Source of the DNA: Dryocola clanedunensis_A
GTDB lineage: Bacteria; Pseudomonadota; Gammaproteobacteria; Enterobacterales; Enterobacteriaceae
Assembly: GCA_038405435.1 (NCBI GenBank)
Contig: JBBYHZ010000001.1
Length of the DNA: 64,000 bases
Direction: 5' to 3' (one strand)
Shown: one piece after another, positions 6,706 to 18,488 of the stretch
Position numbering within the stretch: position 1 is the stretch's first letter
How the letters are laid out: each line of letters opens with the position of its first letter
Program-made: the position numbers and the translations under genes
The notes under the pieces: model-generated
Databases searched by the model: none
The model's input: the letters and a program-made list of their open reading frames with translations, nothing else
Told to the model about the DNA's origin: nothing

Positions 6706-8247
6706 ATGAACGTCATCTCTCTTTCGCGGCTCGCCGTCACCTGCTTCGCCTGCCTTATCGCTTTTTTGTTAATTAACAGGGTCTCTGCCGCTGCCCCCGT
6801 AGAGGCTTTACCGCCACAGCCGGAACAATCGGATCTGGCAATCAGCGCGGACGCGATACTGCAGCCCTGGAAAGGTGATTTGCCCGGCATGCTCGACCGA
6901 CGCGTCATCCGGGTTCTCACTACCTACAGCAAAACGTTTTACTTCCTTGATAGGGGCACCCAGCGCGGGCTTACCCACGACGCGTTTATCGCGTTAGAAA
7001 GCGATCTGAACCGCAGGCTCATCAAGGACAAAAAGCTTCAGCATCGCCATCTCCGGGTACAAATCATCTTCGTGCCGGTCGCCCGCGACAGGCTGTTTGC
7101 TGCCCTCAACGAAGGCAGGGGCGACATCGCGGCGGCTAACCTCAGCGTGACGCCCGCGCGTGAGAAGCTGGTCTCCTTTACAACCCCCCTGTATACCAAC
7201 GTTAAAGAACTTCTCGTCTCCGGACCTTCATCCCCCAACGTGTCGACGCTGGAACAGCTCTCCGGCAAAACCGTCTTCGTGCGCTTTTCATCAAGCTATT
7301 ACGAAAGCCTGCGGGCGCTCAACGTGCGTTTTGCTCGCGAATCTCTTCCCCTAATAACGCTCGAGCCAGCCCCCGAGGCGCTCGAAGATGAGGATCTGAT
7401 CGAAATGCTCAACGCGGGCCTCATCCCGCTGATCGTTGTCGATCGTCACAAGGCTCTTTTCTGGAAACAGGTGTTTCCAGAAATTCAGGTGCATGAAGAT
7501 GTGGTGCTGCGCGACGGCGCGGACATCGCCTGGGCGGTGCGCAAAAACAGTCCTCAGCTTCTCGCGCTGCTTAATGGCTTCGTTGAGGAGAACAGCAAGG
7601 GCAGCCTGCTGGGCAATATCCTGCTTACCCGCTACCTGAAAAGCGTTAAATACGTCAAAAATGCCGCGGCTGATGAAGAGCGACGCAAGCTGCTGGCGAT
7701 GGTGGAGGTGTTCAGAAAGTATGGCGACCAGTATGACGTGGACTGGCTGCTGATGGTGGCGCAGGGCTATCAGGAGTCTCGCCTCGATCAGAGCGCCCGC
7801 AGCAAGGCCGGGGCGATTGGCGTGATGCAGGTTTTACCGAGCACCGGCAGGGAGCTGAACGTCGGGGATATCCGCAAGCTGTCCCCCAACATCAATGCCG
7901 GAGTGAAGTATATGCGCTGGATGATCGATCATTACTACCGCGACGAACCCATGACGCCTCTCGACAAGGCTCTCTTCACATTCGCCTCTTACAACGCGGG
8001 CCCGGCGCGCATTGCCCGGCTGCGTATCGAAACGCAAAAGCGCGGCTTCGATCCCAACGTCTGGTTTGGCAACGTGGAATATCTGGCCGCCGAGAAGATC
8101 GGCACCGAAACGGTGACCTATGTCAGCAACATCTATAAATATTACATCGCGTACCAGCTCATCATGAAGGAGCGGGCTCTTCAGCAGAAGGCGCGGGAAC
8201 AATCGATGGGCCAGCCGGTGCCGGAAAAAGCAAAGGTGACAGAGTGA
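6706..8247 (+). CDS. MltF-like periplasmic lytic transglycosylase
   Basis: Peptidoglycan-cleaving enzyme (513 residues) with the MltF architecture: signal or anchor sequence at 1-28, a solute-binding-protein type-3 domain at about 65-320 (IRVLTTYSKTFYFLD, GRGDIAAANLSVTPAREKLVSF), then an SLT lysozyme-like domain. The catalytic Glu is 357 in QGYQESRLD, followed by AGAIGVMQVLP and FASYNAGPARI. True MltF lies elsewhere in E. coli (next to purL), so this looks like a second, lineage-specific member. No lipobox is seen, so it may be soluble periplasmic or anchored by the uncleaved N-terminus. GGAG precedes ATG 6706 at good spacing. Convergent with ssb. Confidence 0.87.
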   Translation: MNVISLSRLAVTCFACLIAFLLINRVSAAAPVEALPPQPEQSDLAISADAILQPWKGDLPGMLDRRVIRVLTTYSKTFYFLDRGTQRGLTHDAFIALESDLNRRLIKDKKLQHRHLRVQIIFVPVARDRLFAALNEGRGDIAAANLSVTPAREKLVSFTTPLYTNVKELLVSGPSSPNVSTLEQLSGKTVFVRFSSSYYESLRALNVRFARESLPLITLEPAPEALEDEDLIEMLNAGLIPLIVVDRHKALFWKQVFPEIQVHEDVVLRDGADIAWAVRKNSPQLLALLNGFVEENSKGSLLGNILLTRYLKSVKYVKNAAADEERRKLLAMVEVFRKYGDQYDVDWLLMVAQGYQESRLDQSARSKAGAIGVMQVLPSTGRELNVGDIRKLSPNINAGVKYMRWMIDHYYRDEPMTPLDKALFTFASYNAGPARIARLRIETQKRGFDPNVWFGNVEYLAAEKIGTETVTYVSNIYKYYIAYQLIMKERALQQKAREQSMGQPVPEKAKVTE

Positions 8248-8251
8248 GCAT

Positions 8252-8275
8252 TAAAAAAGCCCCGTAAAACGGGGC
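8252..8275 (-). terminator. ssb terminator
   Basis: GCCCCGT/ACGGGGC stem with a short loop. On the minus strand it is followed by TTTTTTA, a textbook Rho-independent terminator for ssb. It may also work weakly for the convergent transglycosylase gene. Confidence 0.9.
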
Positions 8276-8301
8276 CCTGTGGGATTATTTATAACGGATA
8301 A

Positions 8302-8841
8302 TCAGAACGGGATATCGTCGTCAAAATCCATTGGTGGTTCGTTGTTAGCCGGAGCCGCTGGTGCGCTCTGCTGCGGACGAGACTGCGCGCCGCCGCTGAA
8401 CTGGTTGCCGCCCTGCGGCTGCTGAGGCTGACCCCAGCTGCCCTGCTGCTGACCGCCGTTGCCGCCAGCCGGTGCGCCTGCACCACCGCCAGCACGGCCA
8501 CCGAGCATCTGCATGGTGCCGCCAACGTTGACCACGACTTCGGTGGTGTATTTTTCAACGCCAGCCTGGTCGGTCCATTTGCGCGTCTGCAGCGCACCCT
8601 CGATGTACACCTGGGAGCCTTTACGCAGATATTCACCGGCCACTTCCGCCAGTTTGCCGAACAGCACAACGCGGTGCCATTCAGTCTTCTCTTTGGTTTC
8701 GCCGGTTTGCTTATCGCGCCAGGACTCTGACGTGGCCAGGGTAATGTTGGCGACTGCGCCCCCATTTGGCATGTAGCGTACTTCCGGGTCCTGACCCAGA
8801 TTCCCGACGAGAATCACCTTGTTTACGCCTCTGCTGGCCAT
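8302..8841 (-). CDS. ssb: Single-stranded DNA-binding protein SSB
   Basis: Homotetrameric protein that coats single-stranded DNA and recruits replication and repair proteins. OB-fold domain at about 1-112 (MASRGVNKVILVGNLGQDPEVRY, WHRVVLFGKLAEVAGEYLRKGSQVYIEG), then a Gly/Gln/Pro-rich linker of about 50 residues, then the acidic tip MDFDDDIPF that binds partner proteins. The 179 residues compare with 178 in E. coli. ATG at 8841 after AGGAGA. It diverges from uvrA and shares the upstream region containing a LexA box, as in E. coli. Confidence 0.98.
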   Translation of the reverse strand: MASRGVNKVILVGNLGQDPEVRYMPNGGAVANITLATSESWRDKQTGETKEKTEWHRVVLFGKLAEVAGEYLRKGSQVYIEGALQTRKWTDQAGVEKYTTEVVVNVGGTMQMLGGRAGGGAGAPAGGNGGQQQGSWGQPQQPQGGNQFSGGAQSRPQQSAPAAPANNEPPMDFDDDIPF

Positions 8842-8965
8842 GATCGTGTCTCCTGAAACGTTTTATGAATAGTGTAAACCCTCGATTCTACCATGCCACC
8901 CCCAATGTTTATAGCTGCGGGATGGATTCCAGAATCTCTCTTCGCTATACATTATTGCATTAAAG

Positions 8966-8985
8966 CACTGGATATCCATTCAGGT
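8966..8985. promoter_or_regulatory. LexA (SOS) box between ssb and uvrA
   Basis: CTG at 8968-8970 and CAG at 8981-8983 with a 10-bp AT-rich spacer (the usual form is CTGT-N8-ACAG; here the inner bases are G and T). It corresponds in place to the E. coli uvrA operator. LexA repression of uvrA, and weakly of ssb, is expected. Confidence 0.85.
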
Positions 8986-9068
8986 TTTATTGTGTCATAA
9001 TTAGTCGTTTGCGATCTCCGGTGGCAATCCGTGCGCCGGGCATAAAGCGTTTAATCCGGGAAAGGTGA

Positions 9069-11894
<2,826 letters not shown>

Positions 11895-11895
11895 A

Positions 11896-12249
11896 TTACC
11901 TGCCGAGCTGCTGCCTGGTCTGATCGGGCAGCAGCGACAGCGCCTGCTGGTAAGACGCATCCACCAGATAGTAAATCTGTGAATCCGGCAGCGTGCCGTC
12001 GAGGTATACCGTGCTCCAGTGCGCCTTGTTCAGGTGCGCGCTGGGAAACACGTCCTTATGGCTTTCCCTCAGTAAATCAGCAAGCTCCGGGCTCGCCTTC
12101 AGCGAAACCGCCGGACGTTTTTCCACGTCGTGCACCATGGCGTAAAGCACATCCGCCACTTTAATCTGCGTGGCCTTCCAGTCGCTGTGAACGGTTTGTT
12201 CCGCGCCAGGCTTATTCATGCAGTACTGCAACAGCTCCGAATTGGTCAT
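11896..12249 (-). CDS. yjbR: YjbR/MmcQ-family protein
   Basis: Small (117 residues) protein of the MmcQ/YjbR family, a CyaY-like fold with possible DNA-binding character but no established function. Seen: N-terminal MTNSELLQYCMNKPGAEQT, central VLYAMVH and VSLKASPELADLLRE, then LNKAHWSTVYLDGTLPD and a C-terminal DASYQQAL helix, matching E. coli YjbR. ATG at 12249 after AGGGGAATAAG. E. coli has yjbQ next to it; that gene is missing here and the next gene is aphA. Convergent with uvrA. Confidence 0.9.
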   Translation of the reverse strand: MTNSELLQYCMNKPGAEQTVHSDWKATQIKVADVLYAMVHDVEKRPAVSLKASPELADLLRESHKDVFPSAHLNKAHWSTVYLDGTLPDSQIYYLVDASYQQALSLLPDQTRQQLGR

Positions 12250-12343
12250 CTTATTCCCCTGATAGCGTGGTCATGATGTGATGGGCCTCCCTAAGTGTGC
12301 GACCCGGACGCCAAAAGGTACAACCCGGCGGGGCAAATTAGAT

Positions 12344-12378
12344 GAAAAAAACGGCGATGGGCCTTCGCGCATCGCCGT
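12344..12378 (-). terminator. aphA terminator
   Basis: ACGGCGATG/CATCGCCGT perfect 9-bp stem, followed on the minus strand by seven T. Strong Rho-independent terminator 18 bp past the aphA stop. Confidence 0.92.
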
Positions 12379-12396
12379 CATTCTTACCGTTAAGGC

Positions 12397-13110
12397 CTAG
12401 TATTCTGAGTTCACTATCACTTCTTCGCCAAACGCGCCCGCTTTCGGCAGCGGCTGGTAGCTGGAGTTGGAAGCCCGCAGCACGCGAATGCCGCGCGCGC
12501 CCATGTCCTGTGCGGCCGTAATGTCGTTATCCGAGTCGCCGTAGAAGATCTTGATCTGCTTGTCCTTCAGCCACTGGGTTTTGGTGTTCTGGCCTTCTTT
12601 GTCGCCGGCAAAAATAACCGGATTCACCGCGCTCTGCGGGATGAGGAAATCATTCTGCAACGTTTTAGTGACGGTTTCGGTTTTCGTCTGGCTGCGCCCG
12701 GTCACGAAATAGATGCTGTCGCCGCGCTTCAGGTGCAGGGTGATCAGCTGCTTCGCCACCTCTTTCGGCATGCTGAACTCGTCCCAGCCGTTGTTCATCT
12801 TTTCCCAGAACTCCGGATTTTTCAGGTAGTCCTGTTTGCCCGGCGAATACTCCTTCTGGCCGCGATAAAAGCCCGGGCTTGAGAACAGCACCGTGTCATC
12901 GATATCGAACCCAACCGCAATCGGCGGGCGGCCCAGCAGGCTATTTTCAATTTGCGCCACGGAAACCCAGTGCACGGGTGCCTGCTGAGCAAGCTGGGCA
13001 ACGGTAACGCCCGGGTTGAGAGGAGCCGGGGCAGATTCTTTCGCAACAACGGAGTGGTTCAGGCCAAGCAGTAAACAGGCGGCGCTAAAGGCCAGGGTAA
13101 TTTTACGCAT
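12397..13110 (-). CDS. aphA: Class B acid phosphatase AphA
   Basis: Periplasmic non-specific phosphatase and phosphotransferase of the HAD/DDDD superfamily; a magnesium-dependent homotetramer that dephosphorylates nucleotides. Signal peptide at about 1-23. Motif I FDIDDTVLFSS, substrate segment NNGWDEFS, motif II FVTGRS and motif III YGDSDNDITAA are intact, so activity is expected. I prefer ATG 13110, giving 237 residues as in E. coli, over ATG 13116, because AGGG lies directly against the first ATG but 6 bases from the second. A strong terminator follows. Confidence 0.96.
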   Translation of the reverse strand: MRKITLAFSAACLLLGLNHSVVAKESAPAPLNPGVTVAQLAQQAPVHWVSVAQIENSLLGRPPIAVGFDIDDTVLFSSPGFYRGQKEYSPGKQDYLKNPEFWEKMNNGWDEFSMPKEVAKQLITLHLKRGDSIYFVTGRSQTKTETVTKTLQNDFLIPQSAVNPVIFAGDKEGQNTKTQWLKDKQIKIFYGDSDNDITAAQDMGARGIRVLRASNSSYQPLPKAGAFGEEVIVNSEY

Positions 13111-13264
13111 CGTCATCCCTATTTCGTCAGTTTTTTTATCGTTATAAACCAGAGCGGCTGGTCAAAAATTTATCTGACCATACCTGCGGGACGCTGACAG
13201 ATAAAGGTTTTTTGCGGGATATGTCTGAGAAAATGGCGACGATCACAGAATATGCGGGACGTAA

Positions 13265-13302
13265 TTGCAGGGCGGATAAGCGAAGCGCCATCCGCCCTGC
13301 AA
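13265..13302. repeat. REP element between aphA and tyrB
   Basis: TTGCAGGGCGGATAAGCG then a near-perfect inverse arm CGCCATCCGCCCTGCAA. It forms a long hairpin and lies 20 bp past the tyrB stop. Confidence 0.88.
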
Positions 13303-13322
13303 TAAATAACGTGAGTAAGTAC

Positions 13323-14516
13323 TTACATTACAGCAGCAAAAGCCTTAGCCACGCGGCGCACGTTGTTGCTGTTCAGGCCCGCGACGCACATGCGCCCGCT
13401 GGCGATCAGGTAAACGCCGAACTCATCGCGCAGGCGGTCGACCTGCTCCGCGCTCAGGCCCGTATAGCTGAACATGCCGCGCTGGGTCAGCAGATAGTCA
13501 AAGTTGCCCCTCGGCACCTCTGTTTTCAGCACGGAAACCAGCGCCTGGCGCATGTCGAGAATACGGCAGCGCATGCTCTCCACTTCGGCTAGCCAGCTGG
13601 CCTTCAGGTGTTCATCGTTCAGCACGGCTGCCACAACCTGCGCGCCAAAGTTCGGCGGGCTGGAGTAGTTGCGGCGCACGGTAGCTTTAAGCTGGCCGAG
13701 CACGCGGCCCGCGGTTTCTGCATCTTCGCAGACGACAGACAGCCCGCCGACGCGCTCGCCGTAGAGCGAGAAAATCTTCGAAAAGGAGTTGCTGACCAGC
13801 GCAGGCATGCCCGTACCGGCAATAGCGCGAATGGCGTAGGCATCCTGATCCATGCCCGCGCCAAAGCCCTGGTAGGCGATGTCGAGGAACGGGATCAGCT
13901 CACGCGCTTTGAGGATTTGAATAACCGCATCCCACTGGGCGTTCGTCAGGTCCGCACCTGTCGGGTTATGGCAGCAAGGGTGCAGCAGCACAACGCTCCG
14001 GGCCGGTAATTTATTCAATGTTTCAAGCAGGGCTTCGAAACGCACGCCGTTGGTTTCGCTGTCGAACCACGGGTAGGTATTCACCGTAAAGCCCGCACCG
14101 GCAAAGATAGCGACGTGGTTTTCCCAGGTCGGATCGCTGACCCAGACCTGCGAATCAGGGAAGTAAGTTTTCAGGAAATCCGCACCAACCTTCAGCGCAC
14201 CAGAGCCGCCGAGCGTCTGGATTGAAGCGATACGCCCGTCGCGCAGCGCTTCGTGCTTAGCGCCAAACAGCAGCGGAGCAATGGCGTTGCGGTAGGTGTT
14301 CAGGCCTTCCATCGGCAGATAAAGGGAGGCGCCGTGCGGCTTCGCGTTAAGGCGAGCTTCGGCTTCCGCCACCGCCTGCAGCTGCGGGATCACCCCATCT
14401 TCGTTGTAGTACAGACCAATGCTGAGGTTGACCTTGTCGGCGCGGGGATCAACTTTGAAGCGTTCCATCAGGGACAGAATCGGGTCGCCAGCATAGGCGT
14501 CAACTTTTTGAAACAC
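13323..14516 (-). CDS. tyrB: Aromatic amino acid aminotransferase TyrB
   Basis: PLP-dependent aminotransferase that makes tyrosine and phenylalanine, and leucine as a side activity. Fold-type I, 397 residues as in E. coli. The PLP lysine is Lys247 in SNSFSKIFSLYGERVG; LHPCCHNPTGADL and the C-terminal GRMCVAGLN arginine region are present. The start is GTG 14516, as I remember for E. coli; AGGAGAACCCC precedes it. A longer reading to 14630 runs through a REP and is not real. GTTTAC (14532) and GTAAAC (14556) upstream could be parts of TyrR boxes; weak. Confidence 0.96.
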   Translation of the reverse strand: MFQKVDAYAGDPILSLMERFKVDPRADKVNLSIGLYYNEDGVIPQLQAVAEAEARLNAKPHGASLYLPMEGLNTYRNAIAPLLFGAKHEALRDGRIASIQTLGGSGALKVGADFLKTYFPDSQVWVSDPTWENHVAIFAGAGFTVNTYPWFDSETNGVRFEALLETLNKLPARSVVLLHPCCHNPTGADLTNAQWDAVIQILKARELIPFLDIAYQGFGAGMDQDAYAIRAIAGTGMPALVSNSFSKIFSLYGERVGGLSVVCEDAETAGRVLGQLKATVRRNYSSPPNFGAQVVAAVLNDEHLKASWLAEVESMRCRILDMRQALVSVLKTEVPRGNFDYLLTQRGMFSYTGLSAEQVDRLRDEFGVYLIASGRMCVAGLNSNNVRRVAKAFAAVM

Positions 14517-14604
14517 GGTGGGGTTCTCCTGGTTTACGGTGTCGCGGATGACCAATGTAAACCGGAAACCGGGGGGAAATCGAGGGGTTTGTTTTAGCGG
14601 TTTT

Positions 14605-14635
14605 GTAGGGCGGATAAGCGCAAGCGTCATCCGCC
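14605..14635. repeat. REP element between tyrB and alr
   Basis: GTAGGGCGGATAAGCGCAAG followed by CGTCATCCGCC, a single REP lying just past the alr stop and upstream of tyrB. Confidence 0.85.
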
Positions 14636-14645
14636 GTTTCCGTTC

Positions 14646-15725
14646 TTAGTCCAGATACTCCATTGCCACCCGTGAAGTGAGGCGCGTGATAAGTTCGTAA
14701 GCACTTACTTTTGTGATTTCAGCAATACGCTCCACGGGCAGACCTTCTCCCCAGAGCACCACGCCGTCGCCCACTTTTTCCGTCGCTTCCGGGCCAAGAT
14801 CGACGCAAATCATGTCCATTGCCACGCGTCCCACAATCGGCACCTCACGACCGTTAACCAGCACCGGCGTACCTGACGGTGCGCAGCGAGGATAGCCGTC
14901 GCCGTAGCCCATCGCCACCACGCCCAGACGAGTGTCACGTTCCGCAATCCACGTGCCGCCGTAGCCTACCGGCTCACCGGCTTTATGGCTGCGAACCGCG
15001 ATCAGGCTGGAAGTCAGCGACATCACAGGCTGGAAACCAAACTCCCCGGCCCACGGCTTCTGCTCCAGGGGAGAGACGCCGTAAAGAATGATGCCCGGAC
15101 GTACCCAGTCGAGATGCGACTGCGGCCACAGCAGAATGCCGCCGGAGGCAGCGATAGATTTCTGGCCTGGCTTGCCGTCAATAAAGGAGGCAAAGGTATC
15201 CAGCTGGCGGGGGGTGGCATCCGAATCCGGCTCGTCCGCGCGGGCAAAGTGGCTGACGATATTCACCGGCTGGCTGACATTTTTACAGTTCACCAGCCGC
15301 TGATAAAAGGCTTCCGCCTCGTGCGGCAGAACGCCCAGACGGTGCATGCCGGTATCCAGCTTCATCCAGACCGTTACCGGCTGGCTAAGCTCCGCCTGCT
15401 CCAGCGCCTCGAGCTGTTCGATGCTGTGAATGGCGGTCTGGAGATTATGTTCGGCGATGGTTGGCAGATCGCTGGCGTTGAAGAAGCCTTCCAGCAGCAA
15501 AATGGGCTGAGCGATCCCCCCTGCGCGCAGCCGTACGGCCTCTTCGAGGCGGGCCACGCCGAAGGCATCGGCATCAGGGAGGGTGCGGGCGGTCTCAAGC
15601 AGACCGTGCCCATAGGCGTTTGCTTTCACCACCGCCACCATGCGGCTGGCCGGAGCCAGTTCGCGCAGACGCTGGAGGTTGTGTCGCAGAGCGCGGCGGT
15701 TAATTTTTACGGTTGCCGCTTGCAT
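14646..15725 (-). CDS. alr: Alanine racemase, biosynthetic
   Basis: PLP enzyme converting L- to D-alanine for peptidoglycan. Fold-type III, 359 residues exactly as in E. coli Alr. The PLP lysine is Lys34 in VVKANAYGHG. The second catalytic base, a Tyr in the C-terminal beta domain, lies in the EPVGYGGTW region. Also seen: MKLDTGMHRLG and VGRVAMDMICVDLG. ATG 15725 was chosen over an upstream reading because MQAATVKINRRALRHN aligns with the family; GGAAG lies upstream. It lies between dnaB and tyrB on the same strand, separated by REPs. Confidence 0.96.
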   Translation of the reverse strand: MQAATVKINRRALRHNLQRLRELAPASRMVAVVKANAYGHGLLETARTLPDADAFGVARLEEAVRLRAGGIAQPILLLEGFFNASDLPTIAEHNLQTAIHSIEQLEALEQAELSQPVTVWMKLDTGMHRLGVLPHEAEAFYQRLVNCKNVSQPVNIVSHFARADEPDSDATPRQLDTFASFIDGKPGQKSIAASGGILLWPQSHLDWVRPGIILYGVSPLEQKPWAGEFGFQPVMSLTSSLIAVRSHKAGEPVGYGGTWIAERDTRLGVVAMGYGDGYPRCAPSGTPVLVNGREVPIVGRVAMDMICVDLGPEATEKVGDGVVLWGEGLPVERIAEITKVSAYELITRLTSRVAMEYLD

Positions 15726-15764
15726 GTTTCTTCCTTGCAGAAAAGTGTCTTCATTTCGCACAGA

Positions 15765-15795
15765 CGGTGGATGAAGCTACGCTTATCCACCCTAC
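15765..15795. repeat. REP element between alr and dnaB
   Basis: CGGTGGATGAAGCTACGCTT followed by ATCCACCCTAC. Inverted arms GGTGGAT/ATCCACC. It lies just past the dnaB stop. Confidence 0.85.
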
Positions 15796-15800
15796 ATAAA

Positions 15801-17207
15801 TCAGTCTTCGTCGTACTGCGGCCCTGCATAGTTATCGAAGCGCGACCACTGGCCGTTAAAGGTCAGGCGCACGGTGCCGATTGGGCCGTTACGCTGCTTG
15901 CCGAGGATAATCTGCGCGATGCCCTTCTCGTCGCTGTTGTCGTTGTAGACCTCATCGCGATAGATAAACATGATTAAGTCGGCATCCTGCTCGATGGAGC
16001 CGGACTCACGCAAATCCGAGTTGACCGGGCGTTTGTCGGCACGTTGTTCCAGGGAGCGGTTAAGCTGGGAGAGCGCCACCACCGGCACCTGCAGCTCTTT
16101 GGCCAGCGCCTTAAGCGAGCGCGAGATTTCGGCGATTTCCAGCGTACGGTTATCGGAAAGCGACGGCACGCGCATCAGCTGGAGGTAGTCGATCATGATC
16201 AGGCTCAGGCCGCCCGCTTCGCGATAGATACGGCGCGCGCGGGAGCGAACTTCGGTTGGCGTCAGGCCGGAGGAGTCATCAATATACATATTGCGCTTCT
16301 CGAGCAGGATGCCCATGGTGCTCGAAATACGCGCCCAGTCCTCGTCGTCCAGCTGCCCGGTACGGATTTTTGTCTGGTCCACGCGGGAGAGCGACGCCAG
16401 CATACGCATCATGATCTGCTCGCCTGGCATCTCGAGGCTGAAGATAAGTACCGGCTTATCCTGCAGCATGGCGGCGTTTTCGCAGAGGTTCATCGCAAAA
16501 GTGGTTTTACCCATCGACGGACGCGCCGCGACGATAATCAAATCCGACTTCTGCAGCCCGGCGGTTTTCTTGTTCAGATCCTGATAACCCGTATCCACGC
16601 CCGTCACGCCGTCGTGCGGGGTCTGATAGAGCGACTCGATGCGCGAAACCGTCGCCTCAAGGATCTGGTCTATGGATTTTGGGCCTTCATCTTTATTGGA
16701 GCGGTTTTCTGCAATCTGGAAAACGCGCGATTCAGCCAAATCTAATAAATCTTCGCTGGTTCGCCCCTGCGGATCGTAACCGGCGTCGGCAATTTCGTTC
16801 GCCACGGCGATCATTTCACGAACTACCGCACGTTCACGGACGATATCCGCGTAAGCGTTGATGTTCGCCGCACTTGGCGTATTTTTTGATAACTCTGCCA
16901 GATAGGCAAACCCGCCGACGCTGTCCAGGTTGCCCTGTAGCTCCAGGGATTCCGACAGCGTAATCAGGTCGATTGGCTTGCTCATCTCCAGCAGACGCTG
17001 CATCTCGGTGAAGATTAAGCGGTGCGGGCGGCTGAAGAAATCGTTGGCGACGACGCGCTCGGAAACGTTGTCCCAGCGTTCGTTGTCCAGCATTAACCCG
17101 CCTAATACCGACTGCTCCGCTTCCAGAGAATGCGGCGGCATTTTCAGCCCTTCCATCTGACGATCGCGGGTTTCGTTCGGTTTGTTGAAGGGTTTATTTC
17201 CTGCCAT
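15801..17207 (-). CDS. dnaB: Replicative DNA helicase DnaB
   Basis: Hexameric 5'-3' helicase that unwinds DNA at the replication fork and recruits primase. 468 residues (E. coli 471). The N-terminal collar domain at about 25-150 starts PPHSLEAEQSVLGGLMLDNERWD; a linker follows. The RecA-like domain carries Walker A ARPSMGKTTFAMN near 230, LIMIDYLQLMR, and the C-terminal SGSIEQDADLIMFIYRDEVYN. ATG 17207 gives MAGNKPFNKP as in E. coli; GAGGGAGTT-type upstream purines occur on the other side, so the extension to 17258 is less likely. Divergent from qor. Confidence 0.98.
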   Translation of the reverse strand: MAGNKPFNKPNETRDRQMEGLKMPPHSLEAEQSVLGGLMLDNERWDNVSERVVANDFFSRPHRLIFTEMQRLLEMSKPIDLITLSESLELQGNLDSVGGFAYLAELSKNTPSAANINAYADIVRERAVVREMIAVANEIADAGYDPQGRTSEDLLDLAESRVFQIAENRSNKDEGPKSIDQILEATVSRIESLYQTPHDGVTGVDTGYQDLNKKTAGLQKSDLIIVAARPSMGKTTFAMNLCENAAMLQDKPVLIFSLEMPGEQIMMRMLASLSRVDQTKIRTGQLDDEDWARISSTMGILLEKRNMYIDDSSGLTPTEVRSRARRIYREAGGLSLIMIDYLQLMRVPSLSDNRTLEIAEISRSLKALAKELQVPVVALSQLNRSLEQRADKRPVNSDLRESGSIEQDADLIMFIYRDEVYNDNSDEKGIAQIILGKQRNGPIGTVRLTFNGQWSRFDNYAGPQYDED

Positions 17208-17290
17208 AGTGAGGGAGTTACCAGATTTCATGTTCACAGAGACCGAGGAGTATAACACCTGGTCTGTTCACTTCGACACAAGGAGTTTCC

Positions 17291-18274
17291 ATGGCAACGC
17301 GTATTGAGTTTAGCCAGCACGGTGGTCCGGACGTGCTCAAAGCGGTGGAGTTCACCCCTCAGGCCCCCGCCGCCGGTGAGATTCAGGTTGAGAACAAAGC
17401 AATTGGTATCAATTACATAGACACCTATATTCGCAGCGGGCTTTATCCGCCGCCGAAGATGCCGAGCGGGCTGGGAACAGAAGCCGCAGGCGTGGTGAGC
17501 AAGGTCGGGCAGGACGTAACGCACCTGAAGGTGGGCGACCGCGTGGTCTACGCCCAGTCAGGGCTGGGCGCCTACAGCAGCGTCCACAACGTGCCCGCTG
17601 ACAAAGCGGCAAAACTTCCGGACGCCATCTCTTTTGAACAGGCCGCCGCCTCCTTCCTGAAAGGCCTGACGGTCTATTACCTGCTGCGTAAAACCTATGA
17701 AGTGAAACCGGACGAGGTCTTCCTGTTCCATGCCGCCGCCGGTGGCGTGGGGCTCATCGCCTGCCAGTGGGCAAAAGCGCTGGGGGCAAAACTCATCGGT
17801 ACGGTTGGGTCGGCGGAAAAAGCCGAGCGGGCGAAACAGGCGGGCGCCTGGCAGACCATTAACTACCGGGATGAGAACGTTGTCGAACGTATAAAAGAGA
17901 TCACCGGCGGCAAGAAGGTCGCGGTGGTTTATGACTCGGTGGGGAAAGACACCTGGGAGGCTTCGCTCGACTGTCTGCAGCGTCAGGGGCTGATGGTGAG
18001 CTTCGGTAACTCATCCGGCCCGGTGACCGGCGTGAACCTGGGCATTCTCAACCAGAAAGGCTCGCTGTATGTTACGCGTCCGTCACTTAACGGTTACGTC
18101 ACCACGAGTGAGGAGCTGGAGGAAGCCTGCAACGAGCTGTTCTCGCTCATCGCCAGCGGCGTGATCAAAGTGGATGTGGCCGAGGCCCAGAAATTTGCCC
18201 TGAAGGACGCGGCACGTGCCCATGAGGTGCTGGAAAGCCGGGCGACGCAGGGTTCCAGCTTATTGATTCCATAA
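17291..18274 (+). CDS. qorA: NADPH-dependent quinone oxidoreductase Qor
   Basis: Zeta-crystallin-type member of the medium-chain dehydrogenase family, lacking the zinc ligands; it reduces quinones with NADPH in the cytosol. 327 residues, the E. coli length. N-terminal GroES-like catalytic domain (about 1-125, INYIDTYIRSGLYP), then a Rossmann fold with AAAGGVGLIACQWAK near 152 and C-terminal HEVLESRATQGSSLLIP. AGGAG 6 bases before ATG 17291. In E. coli pspG and dusA come next; here pspG is missing. A clear terminator follows. Confidence 0.96.
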   Translation: MATRIEFSQHGGPDVLKAVEFTPQAPAAGEIQVENKAIGINYIDTYIRSGLYPPPKMPSGLGTEAAGVVSKVGQDVTHLKVGDRVVYAQSGLGAYSSVHNVPADKAAKLPDAISFEQAAASFLKGLTVYYLLRKTYEVKPDEVFLFHAAAGGVGLIACQWAKALGAKLIGTVGSAEKAERAKQAGAWQTINYRDENVVERIKEITGGKKVAVVYDSVGKDTWEASLDCLQRQGLMVSFGNSSGPVTGVNLGILNQKGSLYVTRPSLNGYVTTSEELEEACNELFSLIASGVIKVDVAEAQKFALKDAARAHEVLESRATQGSSLLIP

Positions 18275-18282
18275 AAGAATTT

Positions 18283-18313
18283 GGGCTTCCCGAGGGAAGC
18301 CCATTCTTTTTTT
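18283..18313 (+). terminator. qor terminator
   Basis: GGGCTTCCC/GGGAAGCCC stem with a 2-base loop (18283-18302), then ATTCTTTTTTT. A strong Rho-independent terminator. Confidence 0.92.
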
Positions 18314-18488
18314 GTTCGCGCTGCCTGTAGGGTACAGCTGCGATGAATTCTTGTGTTACAGCCCGGCAATATTGTCAGGTTTCGTCAGGAATTGATACCG
18401 CCAGCCGTGGAAAGTTAATCACAAAGATGCGAGGTTGTGATCAACTCCGCAATACCTGAGCAACGATTGCGGGTATTCACCGCAGAAG

